Assembly: GCA_038496445.1 (NCBI GenBank)
Contig: JALMLS010000275.1
Coordinates: forward strand, 27,159 to 91,158
DNA: 64,000 bases
Reading direction: 5' to 3'
Source: Trichosphaerium sp. ATCC 40318
Taxonomy: Eukaryota; Discosea; Flabellinia; Trichosidae
The notes beneath the pieces were generated by a model. That model ran no database searches. It was not told the origin of the DNA and worked only from the letters and a program-made list of their open reading frames with translations. The translations under genes were made by a program, and so were the position numbers. Positions 34,820 to 46,508 of this stretch are shown piece by piece (positions within the stretch are counted from its first letter, which is position 1; the number at the start of each line of letters is the position of its first letter).

Positions 34820-35834
34820 TTATGCGTCAAATTGTATTCCAGAGTCTCGAAGGTAGAACCTTCCTTCCCTAGTGATGTTCTCACAATACCTTAGATCCAT
34901 TACTTTAAGACCAGCGTCAACCATAACTTTCAACATTTTATCAGTAACTCCAGTGCAAGCGACACTTATTATCTCTACTCCAGCAAGCGCCATCACACCT
35001 TCATCAGTTATTGAAGGCTGTGCATTATTCGTCAAATCTACGTTCTTTGCGCCTGCTAAGGCTTTCAATCCTTCATCGCTTATTCTAGGGCAATTTGGTA
35101 TGCTTATCTTGTATACACCTTTTAAAGCCTTTAATGCTTCATCAGTTATGTTCAAGAAGCCCAATAGAATAGTATGGATTCCTGCATGGGCTTTGACGCC
35201 TTCATCTGTAATTTGGTGGCATCTACGAATATCCAAGCTTTCACAACCGGCAAGAGGTATTATGCCCTTGTCAGTGATTTGTTTACAGTAGTATAAGCAT
35301 ACGTTGCGAGCTCCTGCTAAAGCAGCAACTCCAGTGTCTGTTACGTTTGGGCAGCCACTAAGATCGATGTTTTGTACGCCAGATAGTGCTTTTAAACCTG
35401 AATCGCCAACATACGTGCCAGTAAGATTAATGGCACTTATACCAGCCAAAGCTGAGATACCAACGTCTGTGATCTGCCTACATCCTGATAAACTCATAGT
35501 GTGGGCGCCAGCAAGACTTTTAAGACCGTAGTCGCGTAGTTCTGTGCGGCATTGATTATCTGCTTCCAAAATGAGCCGCTTAGCTCCTGCGAGTAGCTTT
35601 ATGTTCTCGTTGGTAGTACGGGGATCGACTCTATGGAATTGTTAATTTCCTTTATTGTTGAATAGTGTTTCAATCTAAAAGTACCAATCGCTCTACGTAC
35701 CTTATAGTGATGATTTGTAGTAACTTTTTGCGCTTAAGTAATTCGTGGATTGTTTTATTGTTTACAACCCCAGAAGGGCCACATGTGCATACAGTAGCGG
35801 AACAACCTTTGCAAGCGGGGGTGTTTTGAGCCAT
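34820..35834 (-). CDS. Leucine-rich-repeat protein, AMN1/F-box-LRR type repeats
   Basis: Exon 1 begins MAQNTPACKGCSATVCTCG, a short Cys-rich start, and ends KKLLQIITI. One intron (about 35637-35702) joins it in frame to VDPRTTNENIKLLAGAKRLI. About ten cysteine-containing type LRRs follow with the core 'ITDEGVKALAG...L.L..C' (CRQITDVGISALAG, CPNVTDTGVAALAG, CHQITDEGVKAHAG, CPRISDEGLKALAG). The protein ends DSGIQFDA. Such LRRs usually bind proteins, often as substrate receptors of SCF ubiquitin ligases, but no F-box is obvious here. No signal peptide, so probably intracellular. Confidence 0.8.
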
Positions 35835-36255
35835 TTTTGTGAGAGAGAAGCTGTTGTGTTGGTTTTGTTTTGGAAATTATGTAATTTTACGACAACAGTA
35901 CAATAATTACTTTAACTGAATATGAATTGCGCAAGCGAGTTGCACATCAATCTAGGAGGCCTAAGAACTATAGACAATAGCGTACAGAAGGGTAAGCAAT
36001 TTTTGGTGATTGATGAAACTATCACTCAAAACGCAGATTGATCATAGATTGATATGATAGCACTGGATAATAAATGGCTTGTGATTACATGCGTTCGTGT
36101 TGTCGTAACATGTCGTGTATCCCGCTGATTGTTCCAATTCCTTTCGCGGAATAACGAGCGGGGTTCGCTTAAGGGTGTATGCAGACAGGCTTTTAAGTCA
36201 TGATTTTTTTCAAAGATAAATGCGTAAAAGTGCGCCAAAAAACTCATAATTGAAC
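35835..36255. other. Divergent intergenic region, 421 bp
   Basis: This lies between the starts of the LRR gene and the helical-protein gene and should hold both promoters. No coding exon was seen. Confidence 0.45.
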
Positions 36256-38875
36256 ATGGACATTTCTATGGATGATGATTACCTTCTTAAACAAGCTGAT
36301 TTTGATTTTGACCTTGACGGCATAGATGATATCGATTTACCAGTTGATGATGTTCGTTCGCTGAGCAGTGAAGATGATGATCTATTAAATGAGTGCGTAA
36401 CCAAAAAATTACTTCAGCAATTAAATAACGTTGTAGTAGCGTCCCTTACTTTAAATCATCCCAACAGAGTACGTTAGATAGTTGTAAAATTCATAAAGGC
36501 GCTTTTCGTGAATTACGGTTCTAATCCAACCAAAGCGCGTCGATCAACGCGGATACAAAACAAAATAGACCAAGGAGAGGCCAGACGCGAAATGCAGATT
36601 GAACTAGCCGAAGGAAAGCCGCCACAGGACGCTTTAAAAAAAAATCATCAGTACTCGCTTGATGCTATAGTTAAAGCAACAAAGAAAGACAAGGAGAGGC
36701 AGGAGTACTTTAACATCTCGCTTGATACTCAAGGAACAGACGAAATAACGATGGAGGAGAATGTGGGATTATTGCAGTCTGGTACAGCAGCCATACAGGC
36801 ACGTTAAAGTTTGACACTTTAAATCTCAAAAAAAACTCCGACAAAATTTAAGGTTTCAACTTTCCTCATTTACTGTTCATCTATGTAATCAAATAGACTT
36901 ATAGTAGTATAGATAGGCGAAAATGCAACCAGGAGAGAAGCTTTATTAAAGACACAGTCGTTTTTCACGTCGTGGAAGGATACAAACGTAAAAAAAAATG
37001 AAAAAAAAATCCAATCTCGAATTGATTTTGTCATTTAGTCGTTTCCAGTGACACCATTACAACTAGCAAAGAATGATACTTTACACTTATTTTTACATCA
37101 ACGTACGTATACATACCTGAAATAACCACACAAAGCTAAGACTGATTTCTTGTAAAAGATGCACTTCAACGTGTTGAAAGAGGATTGCTTCTTGACTTGT
37201 TTACCTCTATTTCTGCTGTTAGACCTTCTACAGAGCTAATGGAATGGCTATACCATCTTGGTACGTTTAGTGTATTACTAACAAGAACTCCACCTCAGGT
37301 TTTGTGTACCACCCTTACAAAAACTTTTTCTCACCAATGCAAAAATAGTCGCGTATAAGTGGAACCCAGCTGTAGTCCGTGGTGCATATAAGTGTTTGAA
37401 GTATATTTATAAAAACAAAACTGTACGACTCACCTTTTATCAATTAACCATGTAATGGCTTGAAATATTGTTGACACCTTACAGAAATAATAATTCTGTA
37501 TTTTTACTGTTTTTTTCTTTTTTTGTTCTTCCTTTTATTCATCCAAATAGCCCTGACTGGATTTTTCATAGCGTAAATATAAATGGAAGCCTGCAATACA
37601 ATTTATTATAACGCCGTTGAGCTACTATGGAGCAGACTTGAAAGACGCTTTATTGAAAGAACAACAACAGTCATGGAGCCGTCCCAAGTACTCGTACACT
37701 TGATTATCTTGTATTATCTTATCTCATTTCGTTTGCAAGAAATACAAAGCGTAAGAGAAACATGGATGTACCTATTAGAGAACGCGCACGAAATAAAGAC
37801 GAAGCCTCTAAATTTCCACTACATAATTTAAGTGGTGTAATGAAGGTTTTGTCATTACTGATACAAAAGGGGCACGTCATATCAATAGGTTCGTGTAATA
37901 CACCTAACAATTTGGTAGGGAATGGCCTAGTGACAAACTTTTGATGTTACTTACAACGCTATACAAGTACGTGCCCGTTAACAAGCAAGATACAACTTTT
38001 TTTGATAAGTTTATTTCAATAGGATTTTGGTTGATCCCGTTTGTGACAGTGTAAAAGCAGATGTAGGTAAAGGTAAGCGATATCATTGTACTCATCTTTA
38101 CTCGGCCATATAATTGATGATTTGTTTTAGCTATAAATGAGACTATAAAAGTACTCTATGAAGTGGCAAACCGTAGGGAAATGTTTCAAGCGCTGTTAAG
38201 TATGTTGGTTTTTTTTTCACTCCGTAAAAAAAGTTGATAAGATTGTTCGTCTCTAATTCTATTTCTATCATAGATGTATCCGAAACAAATGACAAAGCAG
38301 TTATAGTTAATGTAATAAAGTCTATGCCTGTTTCTAGCCGTAGTGCATCTGAAATAAAGAGAGCTATGGCATTTTGTTTCATTCATACACTTCTTAAAAG
38401 AAAGATGGTACATACCTTCATTTAACTCTTGTATTTTAGGTTTTTACTATATACAACCTTACCTTACTTGCTTACTAATGATTTTTATGTAGCCGAGGAC
38501 CTTATCTACCAAAGCGCTGACTGAATGCTTGGATAACATTGGTGTTGCAAAAGATACACCGCATAAAGAGATTGTTGTACTTGCAATGATTATAAAACTT
38601 GTTTCTCATGCGTACTACTTGAATGTATCCTCAATTCAAAAAAAAGATGTGGATGGACTTAGACAGCAACTCTTACGGATCAATAATAATGTTAGAGGAC
38701 AAACTGAAACAATAGTGGAGGTAAGCTCTTCTTTTTTGTTTTTTTTTCTTGAGTTTATTTTTTAATTGTTTGTTAGCTTAAAACAGACTTGGTATTATTA
38801 CGGTCTAACTTGAATATTATTTGTCACACATATGGTCGTAATACGAAAGTACAGACCAAACTGTACACGCTATAA
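36256..38875 (+). CDS. Helical repeat protein, possibly SLF2/FAM178 (Nse6)-like
   Basis: The start MDISMDDDYLLKQADFDF opens an acidic N-terminal region, followed by a basic one (KARRSTRIQNKIDQGEARRE). The next exons give ENATRREALLKTQSFFTSW, VTPLQLAKNDTLHLFLHQ, ALQRVERGLLLDLFTSISA, RPSTELMEWLYHL and WNPAVVRGAYKCLKYIYK, and later SETNDKAVIVNVIKSMP and NIGVAKDTPHKEIVVLAM. The end is TKVQTKLYTL at 38875. About ten short introns interrupt it. The order of an acidic/basic disordered N-terminus and a HEAT-like helical domain with a WL(Y/F).L motif recalls SLF2/FAM178, which brings SMC5/6 to damaged DNA. That assignment rests on general pattern only. Exon joins between 37.5 and 38.1 kb are uncertain. 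Confidence 0.5.
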
Positions 38876-39539
38876 AAAGAAAACTTTGTATAAAGCAGCC
38901 ATCTCAACAAAAAAACAGTTAACATTATTTCACAAGTGTGAATACAAAAGCTATGTTCAACAAAAGATAATTTATTTGTGTTACGTTTTTGCGGGACGTT
39001 GTGCACAATTGTGTTGTTCTCTCCAAGCACCTGAATCGTCATATGTTTTGAGGTATACCTGCTAACTACCGGACACGGTACCATCTAAGTATGTTGGCAT
39101 TATGGCCGATAAAATGTTTCGGGATTGTGTTACCAAATCCTTTGTCGGCTCTTTCCTTAATTTTTTGGTATGTAAGCGGAACTTAAGACCTGCATGCAGC
39201 GAATAATTGTCACAAGAAAACTCAAAGTCTTACTCCAAAAGATGCAGGGTTTATTGTTTCTTTCCGAAGTCGTAACCGTAGCTTGTTTTATCATCCCCGA
39301 ATTCGCCCAACAAACCCGAATTTGACAGCCAAAACAGTTGTGCTCCACATACGCAATTTTTTGGTAATCTAAAGGAAAGTCGTTATTCGCTTGGCAAAGA
39401 ATGACATGGGGCCATCAGGAGTAAATAACTCTCATGGCCCATAAAGTTCCAAAATCTCCGAAAAGTTGACAGCTTTTGGACCTGTTTTGACTTTCATTAC
39501 AATAACAACATTCCATAAACAGCATCTCTCGCTCACGCA
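38876..39539. other. Intergenic, 664 bp, no gene seen
   Basis: Short open frames exist but none has splice support or recognisable content. The right part is the promoter region of the secreted-protein gene. Confidence 0.45.
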
Positions 39540-40880
39540 ATGACTACTACCTCAACAATAGCTTCCATCGTACTATTTTCTCTAATATGTATGACACTTG
39601 CACAACAAATAACAAAGGATACCGATTGGCAACTAACAGCTGATACCACTGGCGGTTCCTTGCGTGTTACAAGCTTAAAGCGTTTCTTTAATGGATTATG
39701 GTACTCTTCCCTTGAAATCAACAAGGATAAGACTAGCGGCAACTTGAACTACATCTCAGGAGGTACGTTGATCAAACTGTTTGTTATTTTGTTCGATGAC
39801 ACTAAACTTCTCAAAGCAAGTGCTGCTCCGCTTCTCGGCTCTGCAATTGCTCATTTCCCAGCTGCTACTCTTGGATTCTTTGGTGCTCAAGTAACTGTAG
39901 AAGAACCAACGCAAGATGACGTAAGTGCGAACAACTCTAATGTTCTTATTAATTCATAGCCTTTTAAACTTGAAGTTGACCTTGCTGCTGGTTTTATGGC
40001 CACTTCTTTCTACAAACTAGAAGAAAAAAATACTACTGGACACGTCGTCGATGAGTTCTTTCTAAACGTACAAGTTCAAAGTCACGTTTTTCGTTTAGTA
40101 CTAAACACGTGATTAGAGAAACAACTACCAACTTACAGATGTTGGACAACAAGATTCTCTTAAATGGGCAACATACACTGCTAGATTGGTAAGAAGAGGA
40201 GGTCTTATCCCACCTGATACTGATTACCGCGGTGACCTTGCTATTACGTTCATGATTTCTGACGCAGCCGGAACATCCAACTTTAACACACAAGTCGGCC
40301 CTACAACACTTGTACGTTAAGTGGTTTTTTTTTTAGTTGTCTTATCAGATTTTTCTTAACTATCCTAATAGGAGAGTATCATTCAAATTTCAGGATACCA
40401 ATACGCTGATCCTTCTAATAGCTTAGTTCTTATTATGGGTGTTGCATCTGGAAGTGCTTCTTGGGAAGGTGAAGTTGGAGTTGTAACACAACAAACAACA
40501 GATAATCCTGTATTTTTTAAAGTCGCCAAAGAAGCCGTTTACAATTTAGAAACTAAGCCAGTACGTTTGGAGGTTTTTTTCAGTATCACACAATATGTGG
40601 CATACTCTAATAGTTTTCAAAGGTTAAGGTATCAGCTTTCAAGACAGCTACATTCGAAGCTGCTTTTGGTAACAACGTTCAGCTTGAGGCTCAATTAAAA
40701 TCAAAATTCAATGCAGCTTGGGAAGCTAGGATTGTCGAGGTTGAGTTTGATGCAGGTGCTGATTTAATAACTTACGATCCAACTCTTGGAGCGGGAGTTG
40801 ATGATTCTGAAACATCCAATGCTTTCATAAACAGTGGTTTATTACTGTTACTTGCAATTGTTGTCGCCTTATCACTTTAA
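39540..40880 (+). CDS. Secreted, probably GPI- or membrane-anchored surface protein
   Basis: The start MTTTSTIASIVLFSLICMTL is a signal peptide cut near AQQ. The mature protein is about 330 residues over six exons, with segments ITKDTDWQLTADTTGGSLRV, AAPLLGSAIAHFPAATLGFF, WATYTARLVRRGGLIPPDTD and SASWEGEVGVVTQQTTDNP. It ends with a hydrophobic tail (AFINSGLLLLLAIVVALSL) and nothing after it, the pattern of a GPI-attachment signal; small residues before it (DDSETSNA) could hold the omega site. A plain tail anchor is the alternative. I do not recognise the fold. Few cysteines and a strand-like pattern suggest a beta-rich ectodomain. Confidence 0.7.
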
Positions 40881-42032
40881 ATAAACTCTTGATTTACTAT
40901 CAGTTACATGCTTGAGCTCTACATCATTCAACACTACGTGCTTTACTTCATATAAGTACTACACAAGACACACGAGACTCGTGAATTTTAGCCGTGAAAA
41001 ATATCAGTCAAGTGCGTCAAACTAGTAAAGTCTTTTTCTTTTGTCTCATTCGTTAGAGCTTGTTTTGATATTGAAAAATCACGCTCCTTGATACTTTGTA
41101 TTAAAAATAACACGTGTTTTCTTATAATTTTACCTAAAAAAACCCACCAATCAGCTGTTATCTATGTTACACGTTTGTTTTAAAACAGATATTCCACCTT
41201 GTCTTCAGCACCAACTCTTCAAAATATCCCTGCTACAACACCGAATACTCAGAATATGGAAGTAGGAACCAAATGCAGCGCCTTGAATGACAACTTCGAT
41301 TTCCTGCACGAATGAAGAACACAGAAGACGAGAATGAAGAAGACAATGTCAAAGATCCTTCAATATGCCGTTTGCATTTGACCGTAGCACCTAGTGCTTG
41401 AGTTGTCCATTTTTGTACCACTCCTTCCATTCGCCGTTGACAAAAGGGGATACTACTTTCTGTATGCAGTGCGTGCAAAGCGAGCGATAGTAATTCAGTG
41501 CATCTATAACTTTGAGAGCTATTCTCTCGCAGTTGTCGTTTCGCTACGCTTTCATTACGCGACAACTCTTACTATCCCATACGATTGTATTTGATAATGA
41601 GCGGTATCAGTTGTAGTTAATTGTGGTATTTCATGTTATATAAGTTCATCTTTGTAAGCCAAGCACGCTTTTGAGATATTAGACATTTCAAAGTAGCTAT
41701 CTAGTAGACTCAAAGAAATACTCAATCAAGTCTGTACCTATTGAGTGTCACATTACACTTGAATGTTAATACTAGCACTGTCATATTAGCACCATAGCAC
41801 CACATAACCATTATTAACAACAATCAAACATAAACCACGGAGGTACAAGAACTCACCAGAATGTGTTTATAGCCTATATCACAAGTAGGCAAGTGTTACA
41901 TTTACGTAGACTCAAGACAAATAGCTCTTAACTTTTATTGTTATCCATACCACAACCTAAAAATACTTGTGTTCCTGGTTATCAACTAGTTGAAGTTAAA
42001 CAAATTTGTGAGAATAAAAAAAGAAGCCGTCA
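40881..42032. other. Intergenic, 1.15 kb, no gene supported
   Basis: A 110-codon minus-strand frame at 41233-41565 has low-complexity Ser runs and no splice or family support; I do not call it. The rest is AT-rich. Confidence 0.4.
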
Positions 42033-43688
42033 CTAAGCTTTATTTACACTACTTTCTACGACACTGCCCATTTCTACATTCGATTTATTTGATGTGTTCC
42101 CACTCATCTTACTTGAAGTCTTTCTATGTACTCTAGAAGGTAAGAAACTAAGTACTTGTATTACTGAAAGTGCATTAAAGTTAATGACTGCCATAGACCA
42201 ATATGCAAGCTTTGAAAGAGGTTCTGTTCGTACAGCAGGAAATATAATAAAACTCGCTGCTTGTACAACAAGTCCCACCATTATGATTAAGCTAGATATT
42301 ACACGTATCAAAAGTCTTGTTATCATCCCATTAGAACCGGATTTTGACTGTCTAAGACGTTTCCATAGCTTGTATGAGATGATAATTAAATAAATAATGA
42401 TAGAAACATTAGCAGAGGTATGAAATACAGCCGTAGCATAGAGCGTGTATGCGAGATCATACTTTGGAAAGAGAGCTATGCGTACAACTGATAAAAGTGT
42501 TTCAGAGAATACTAGCATACTAGCCAGTACATAGAAAGGTATTGCCATTCTTTGAAGGTAAGGCGTTACTTCTAGGCTGAGAGAAGTCATTGATTCATGC
42601 CAATAAAGAACAATCAACAAATTCGATATATTGGAGAACAAAGTGTAGTACACCTTGAAGACTTCATCATACCTAGATACATGATATTAGCGTTTTGAAG
42701 AGAAACCTATAGTCAACATACCATCCAGGAAGGAAAAATAAGTATCCATGAGGATCTGGAATACACCATGCTAAGCGGAAAATGTTTGCTACAATTTCTA
42801 TTGCAATCCCAACTTTAGGAATTGTGATTTTAAGTCCGTCAATTAGTACGAATTGCATCATCCTAATACGACAAATCAGTGTATAATAGCATTCATGTAA
42901 CAAGAACACACCTTACAATTGCAACAGAAAACGATGCTCCTGATATTAGTACCAAAAACACGTGGATAGCTGATAATAATAATTTGTTAAGACTGGTGCG
43001 ATATTGCAAGAAAGAAGAGAACATACCTATTACCCATGGGCTCATAAAAACGTTGTACCACTCATTCTCACAGTGATTGAAAGTAATTTTCGTCCCTGGT
43101 TTTATAGACTCTACATAACGCTGTCCAAAAATAGGAACTCCGAGATTTTGCAATGCGTCTACACGTGTTTTAATAACGAAAAAAAAAATACGAAATACAG
43201 CCGACCAAAAGCTCTTACCTCCGTTCAGCTTAATAAAGTTGCCTTTGCCAACTCCTAGGTCGCTTATTGAATCAAAATACTCGACAATAGCAACTACGCC
43301 TTGAGATACCCATTTTCTGTACAGTTTTCGGTCTTCAGGGTATCTACCCAGAACAGCGTTCCCTAGTATTTGAATTGAACAGACAGTTTTTTGACACCTT
43401 CTTTGTTTCAGAAGGTTCAGTTGAAAAGTACCTGAAATGTTACTGCTGGTATGTGGCGACACAATCGTGGCGTTAAACGTTGATATTTTAATTTTAGAAT
43501 TTCTGCCGAAGAAATAAGGGATGGCTGCATACTCCGTAGAAGTACCTACATGAACAATTAGTTTTCATGGTTTAACGATAATGTAATTTCTGAAAAAGTT
43601 GTTTTAAACTCTCGCCGTTATGATGTAAAGTAATTTCAGCTGTGGCTATGCATATCAGGGCCAAGATGAGGTGTACTATTGTTAACAT
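42033..43688 (-). CDS. Seven-transmembrane receptor-like protein with extracellular domain (copy 1)
   Basis: A signal peptide (MLTIVHLILALICIATAE) starts at 43688. It leads to an ectodomain with STEYAAIPYFFGRNSKIKIS, LGNAVLGRYPEDRKLYRKW and SQGVVAIVEYFDSISDLG; the last part resembles a protease-associated (PA) domain, and FNHCENEWYNVF follows. Seven hydrophobic helices come next: LLLSAIHVFLVLISGASF, IPKVGIAIEIVANIFRLAW, YYTLFSNISNLLIVLYW, MAIPFYVLASMLVFSETLL, ATAVFHTSANVSIIIYLII, LLIRVISSLIIMVGLVVQA and YWSMAVINFNALSVIQVL. A Ser/Thr-rich cytoplasmic tail ends SSVNKA. Topology fits a G-protein-coupled or related surface receptor. No class A, C or cAMP-receptor signature is recognised. About five introns. 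An almost identical second copy lies downstream at 44899-46508. Confidence 0.7.
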
Positions 43689-44429
43689 TTGGGAGTTATA
43701 TAAGCCAAGTTGGTGAACTCCGGTGATTTGAACAACTGCTCCACATATTGGAAATATCATGTGATAAACGCTGGGGTGCTCTCATTGAAACCATGGCTTT
43801 ATTGGAATGATTGTGGTATTATTTAATGGAACTGTGATACGAAACAAATAAGTGCGTTCAAGCGTTGAGGTATGTCATAGCGTAGGTACTTTGGTTCACT
43901 TATTATATTCGCGAAACAAGAAAGAACTCCTTGACTATCCACAAACTAAGTCGGTCTAAACAGGCAAGTCGCATTGGTATTGTTAGAATTTTGCTTTGTA
44001 AACTAAAACAAGCCAAAAACAGTGCCAGTGTTGCAAGCATCGTCAAAAGTAGGAAATCCCAAATATAAGACAAGAGGATACGACAAACATACCCTTGTAC
44101 AATTCGCTATAGAACTACACTGTGACTTTGTCATCAATAGCATGGAAGGATTCAAGAACTATAATTTAGAGAAGCTTGAAATGAACTACTTCCATGCAGT
44201 CAAAAGAGTTGTGAAACTGTAAAACACGTGCAATATTTATTGCTTGACAAAATGTCACGACCATAAGTGTTCTATTCAACAGTTACCAGCCTGAAATGTT
44301 ATAGAACCTAATTTTAGGTTTGAGAGCACGCTTACAAATGTGCATGAATTACCTACAAAAGAGCACATGATTACCAATACAGGCAGAGAATTAATGTTAC
44401 AATATACTCTTTACGAAAATGTGATCAAC
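43689..44429. other. Intergenic between 7TM copies
   Basis: 5' flank of 7TM copy 1. A 66-codon plus-strand frame ending at 44222 (VQFAIELHCDFVINSMEGF) follows a possible AG acceptor but has no upstream start and is not called. The end overlaps the duplicated flank. Confidence 0.4.
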
Positions 44430-44795
44430 TAACGCCCTTCCGTTATGAATACAAGCAATATTCATATTCATTGTCCCGTAAGCCATATTCATTAATATTC
44501 ATTCATGAATATTCATGGGCGTTTGGCAGTCAGGAAGTTGAGCAGCTTTTGGTTTGTAGCACCTAGCGATGTTCCAAATGGATAGATTCAACAAGTTGCA
44601 TTTGAAAACCGAATCGGAATAGTCAACAGAACACCAAAACCCACAAATCCAGTCAAAATCAGCCATCAAATTGCACAATTTTCGACCGTTTACTGTTGTG
44701 CATGAATAATGAATGAATTTTTTTAGTCGTGAATATTTGTGAATGTAGGCTGTATTTGAATATTCAAATTATTCATTCATAACGGAAGGGCGTTA
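44430..44795. mobile_element. MITE, 366 bp, hAT-like features
   Basis: Perfect 21 bp terminal inverted repeats lie at 44430-44450 (starting TAACGCCCTTCCG) and 44775-44795 (ending CGGAAGGGCGTTA). They are flanked by a perfect 8 bp direct repeat, TGATCAAC, at 44422-44429 and 44796-44803. The interior is AT-rich with many ATATTCAT motifs and has no coding capacity. An 8 bp target duplication with short TIRs is typical of hAT-superfamily non-autonomous elements. The matching place beside 7TM copy 1 (ATCAACTAGTTGAAGTTAAAC near 41980) has no insertion. Confidence 0.88.
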
Positions 44796-44898
44796 TGATC
44801 AACTAGTTGATGTTAAACAAATATGTGAGAAAACAGAAAGCCGTTACTAAGCTTTATTTACACTACTTTCTACGACATTGCTCATTTCTACATTCGAT

Positions 44899-46508
44899 TT
44901 ATTTGATGCTTGCGATGCTCCCACTCATCTTACTTGAAGTCCGTCTATGTGCTCTAGAAGGCAAGAAACTAAGTACTTGTATTACTGAAAGTGCATTAAA
45001 GTTAATGACTGCCATAGACCAATATGCAAGCTTTGAAAGAGGCTCTGTTCGTACAGCAGGAAATATAATAAAACTCGCCGCTTGTGCAACAAGTCCTACC
45101 ATAATTATCAAGCTAGATATTACACGTATCAAAAGTCTTGTTATCATCCCATTAGAGCCGGACTTTGATTGTCTAAGGCGTTTACATAGCCTGTACGAGA
45201 TGATAATTAAATAAACAATGATAGAAACATTAGCAGAGGTGTGAAATACAGCCGTAGCATAGATCGTGTATGCGAGGTCATACTTTGGAAAGAGAGCTAT
45301 GCGTACAACTGATAAAAGTGTTTCGGAGAATACTAGCATACTCGCTAGTACATAGAAAGGTATTGCCATTCTTTGAAGGTAAGGCGTTACTTCTAGGCTG
45401 AGAGAAGTCATTGATTCATGCCAATAAAGAACAATCAACAAATTCGATATATTGGAGAACAAAGTGTAGTACACCTTGAAGACTTCATCATACCTAGATT
45501 GATGATATTAGTATCCTGAAGGGAAACCTATAGCCCACATACCATCCAGGAAGGAAAAATAAGTATCCATGAGGATCCGGAATACACCATGCCAAGCGAA
45601 AAATGTTTGCTACAATTTCTATTGCAATCCCAACTTTAGGAATTGTGATTTTAAGTCCGTCAATAAGTACAAATTGCGTCATCCTAATACAACAAATCAG
45701 TGCGTAACAGTAGTCATCTAACAAGGGGTATACCTTACAATTGCAACAGAAAACGATGCTCCTGATATTAGTACCAAAAACACGTGGATAGCTGATAATA
45801 ATAATTTGTTAAGACTGGTGCGATATTGCAAGAAAGAAGAGAACATACCTATTACCCATGGGCTCATAAAAACGTTATACCACTCATTCTCACAGTGATT
45901 GAAAGTAATTTTCGTCCCTGGTTTTATAGACTCTACATGACGTTGTCCAAAAATAGGAACTCCGAGATTTTCCAATGCGTCTACACGTGATTAACAACGA
46001 AAAAAATAAAATACGAAATAAAGCTCTTACCTCCATTCAGCTTAATAAAGTTGCCTTTGCCAACTCCCAAGTCGCTTATTGAATCAAAATACTCGACAAT
46101 AGCAACAACGCCTTGAGATACCCATTTTCTGTACAGTTTTCGGTCTTCAGGGTATCTACCCAGAACAGCGTTCCCTAGTATTTGAATTGAACAGGCAGTT
46201 TTTTTGGCAGTTTTGACTTTCTTTTTTCAGAAGTTTCAGTTGAAAAGTACCTGAAATGTTACTGCTGGTATGTGGCGACACAATCGTGGCGTTAAACGTT
46301 GATATTTTAATTTTAGAATTTCTGCCGAAGAAATAAGGGATGGCTGCATACTCTGTAGAAGTACCTACATGAACAATTAGCTTACATAATTTATACGATA
46401 ATGAAATTTCTGTAAAAGTTGTTTTAAACTCTCGCCGTTATGATGTAAAGTAATTTCTGCTGTGGCTATGCATATCAGGGCCAAGATGAGGTGTACTATT
46501 GTTAACAT
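44899..46508 (-). CDS. Seven-transmembrane receptor-like protein (copy 2)
   Basis: Same layout as copy 1: signal peptide MLTIVHLILALICIATAE, PA-like ectodomain and seven hydrophobic helices, with most differences conservative or silent. Two details differ. Near the C-terminus seven extra bases (around 44905-44915) shift the frame, so the tail ends MSGSIASIK instead of the copy 1 tail ending SSVNKA. In the intron near 46215 the polypyrimidine tract is rearranged. The open frame and splice sites are otherwise kept, so the gene is probably functional. Sequence upstream of the ATG is not in the same frame as in copy 1, which supports the MLTIVHL start for both. Confidence 0.68.

Noticed and set aside
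38832-39065. 77-codon plus-strand frame after the helical-protein gene
   Set aside because: Overlaps the end of the last exon of that gene in another frame and continues into AT-rich flank; no start context or motif.
41233-41565. 110-codon minus-strand frame
   Set aside because: Serine runs and no family or splice evidence; probably chance.
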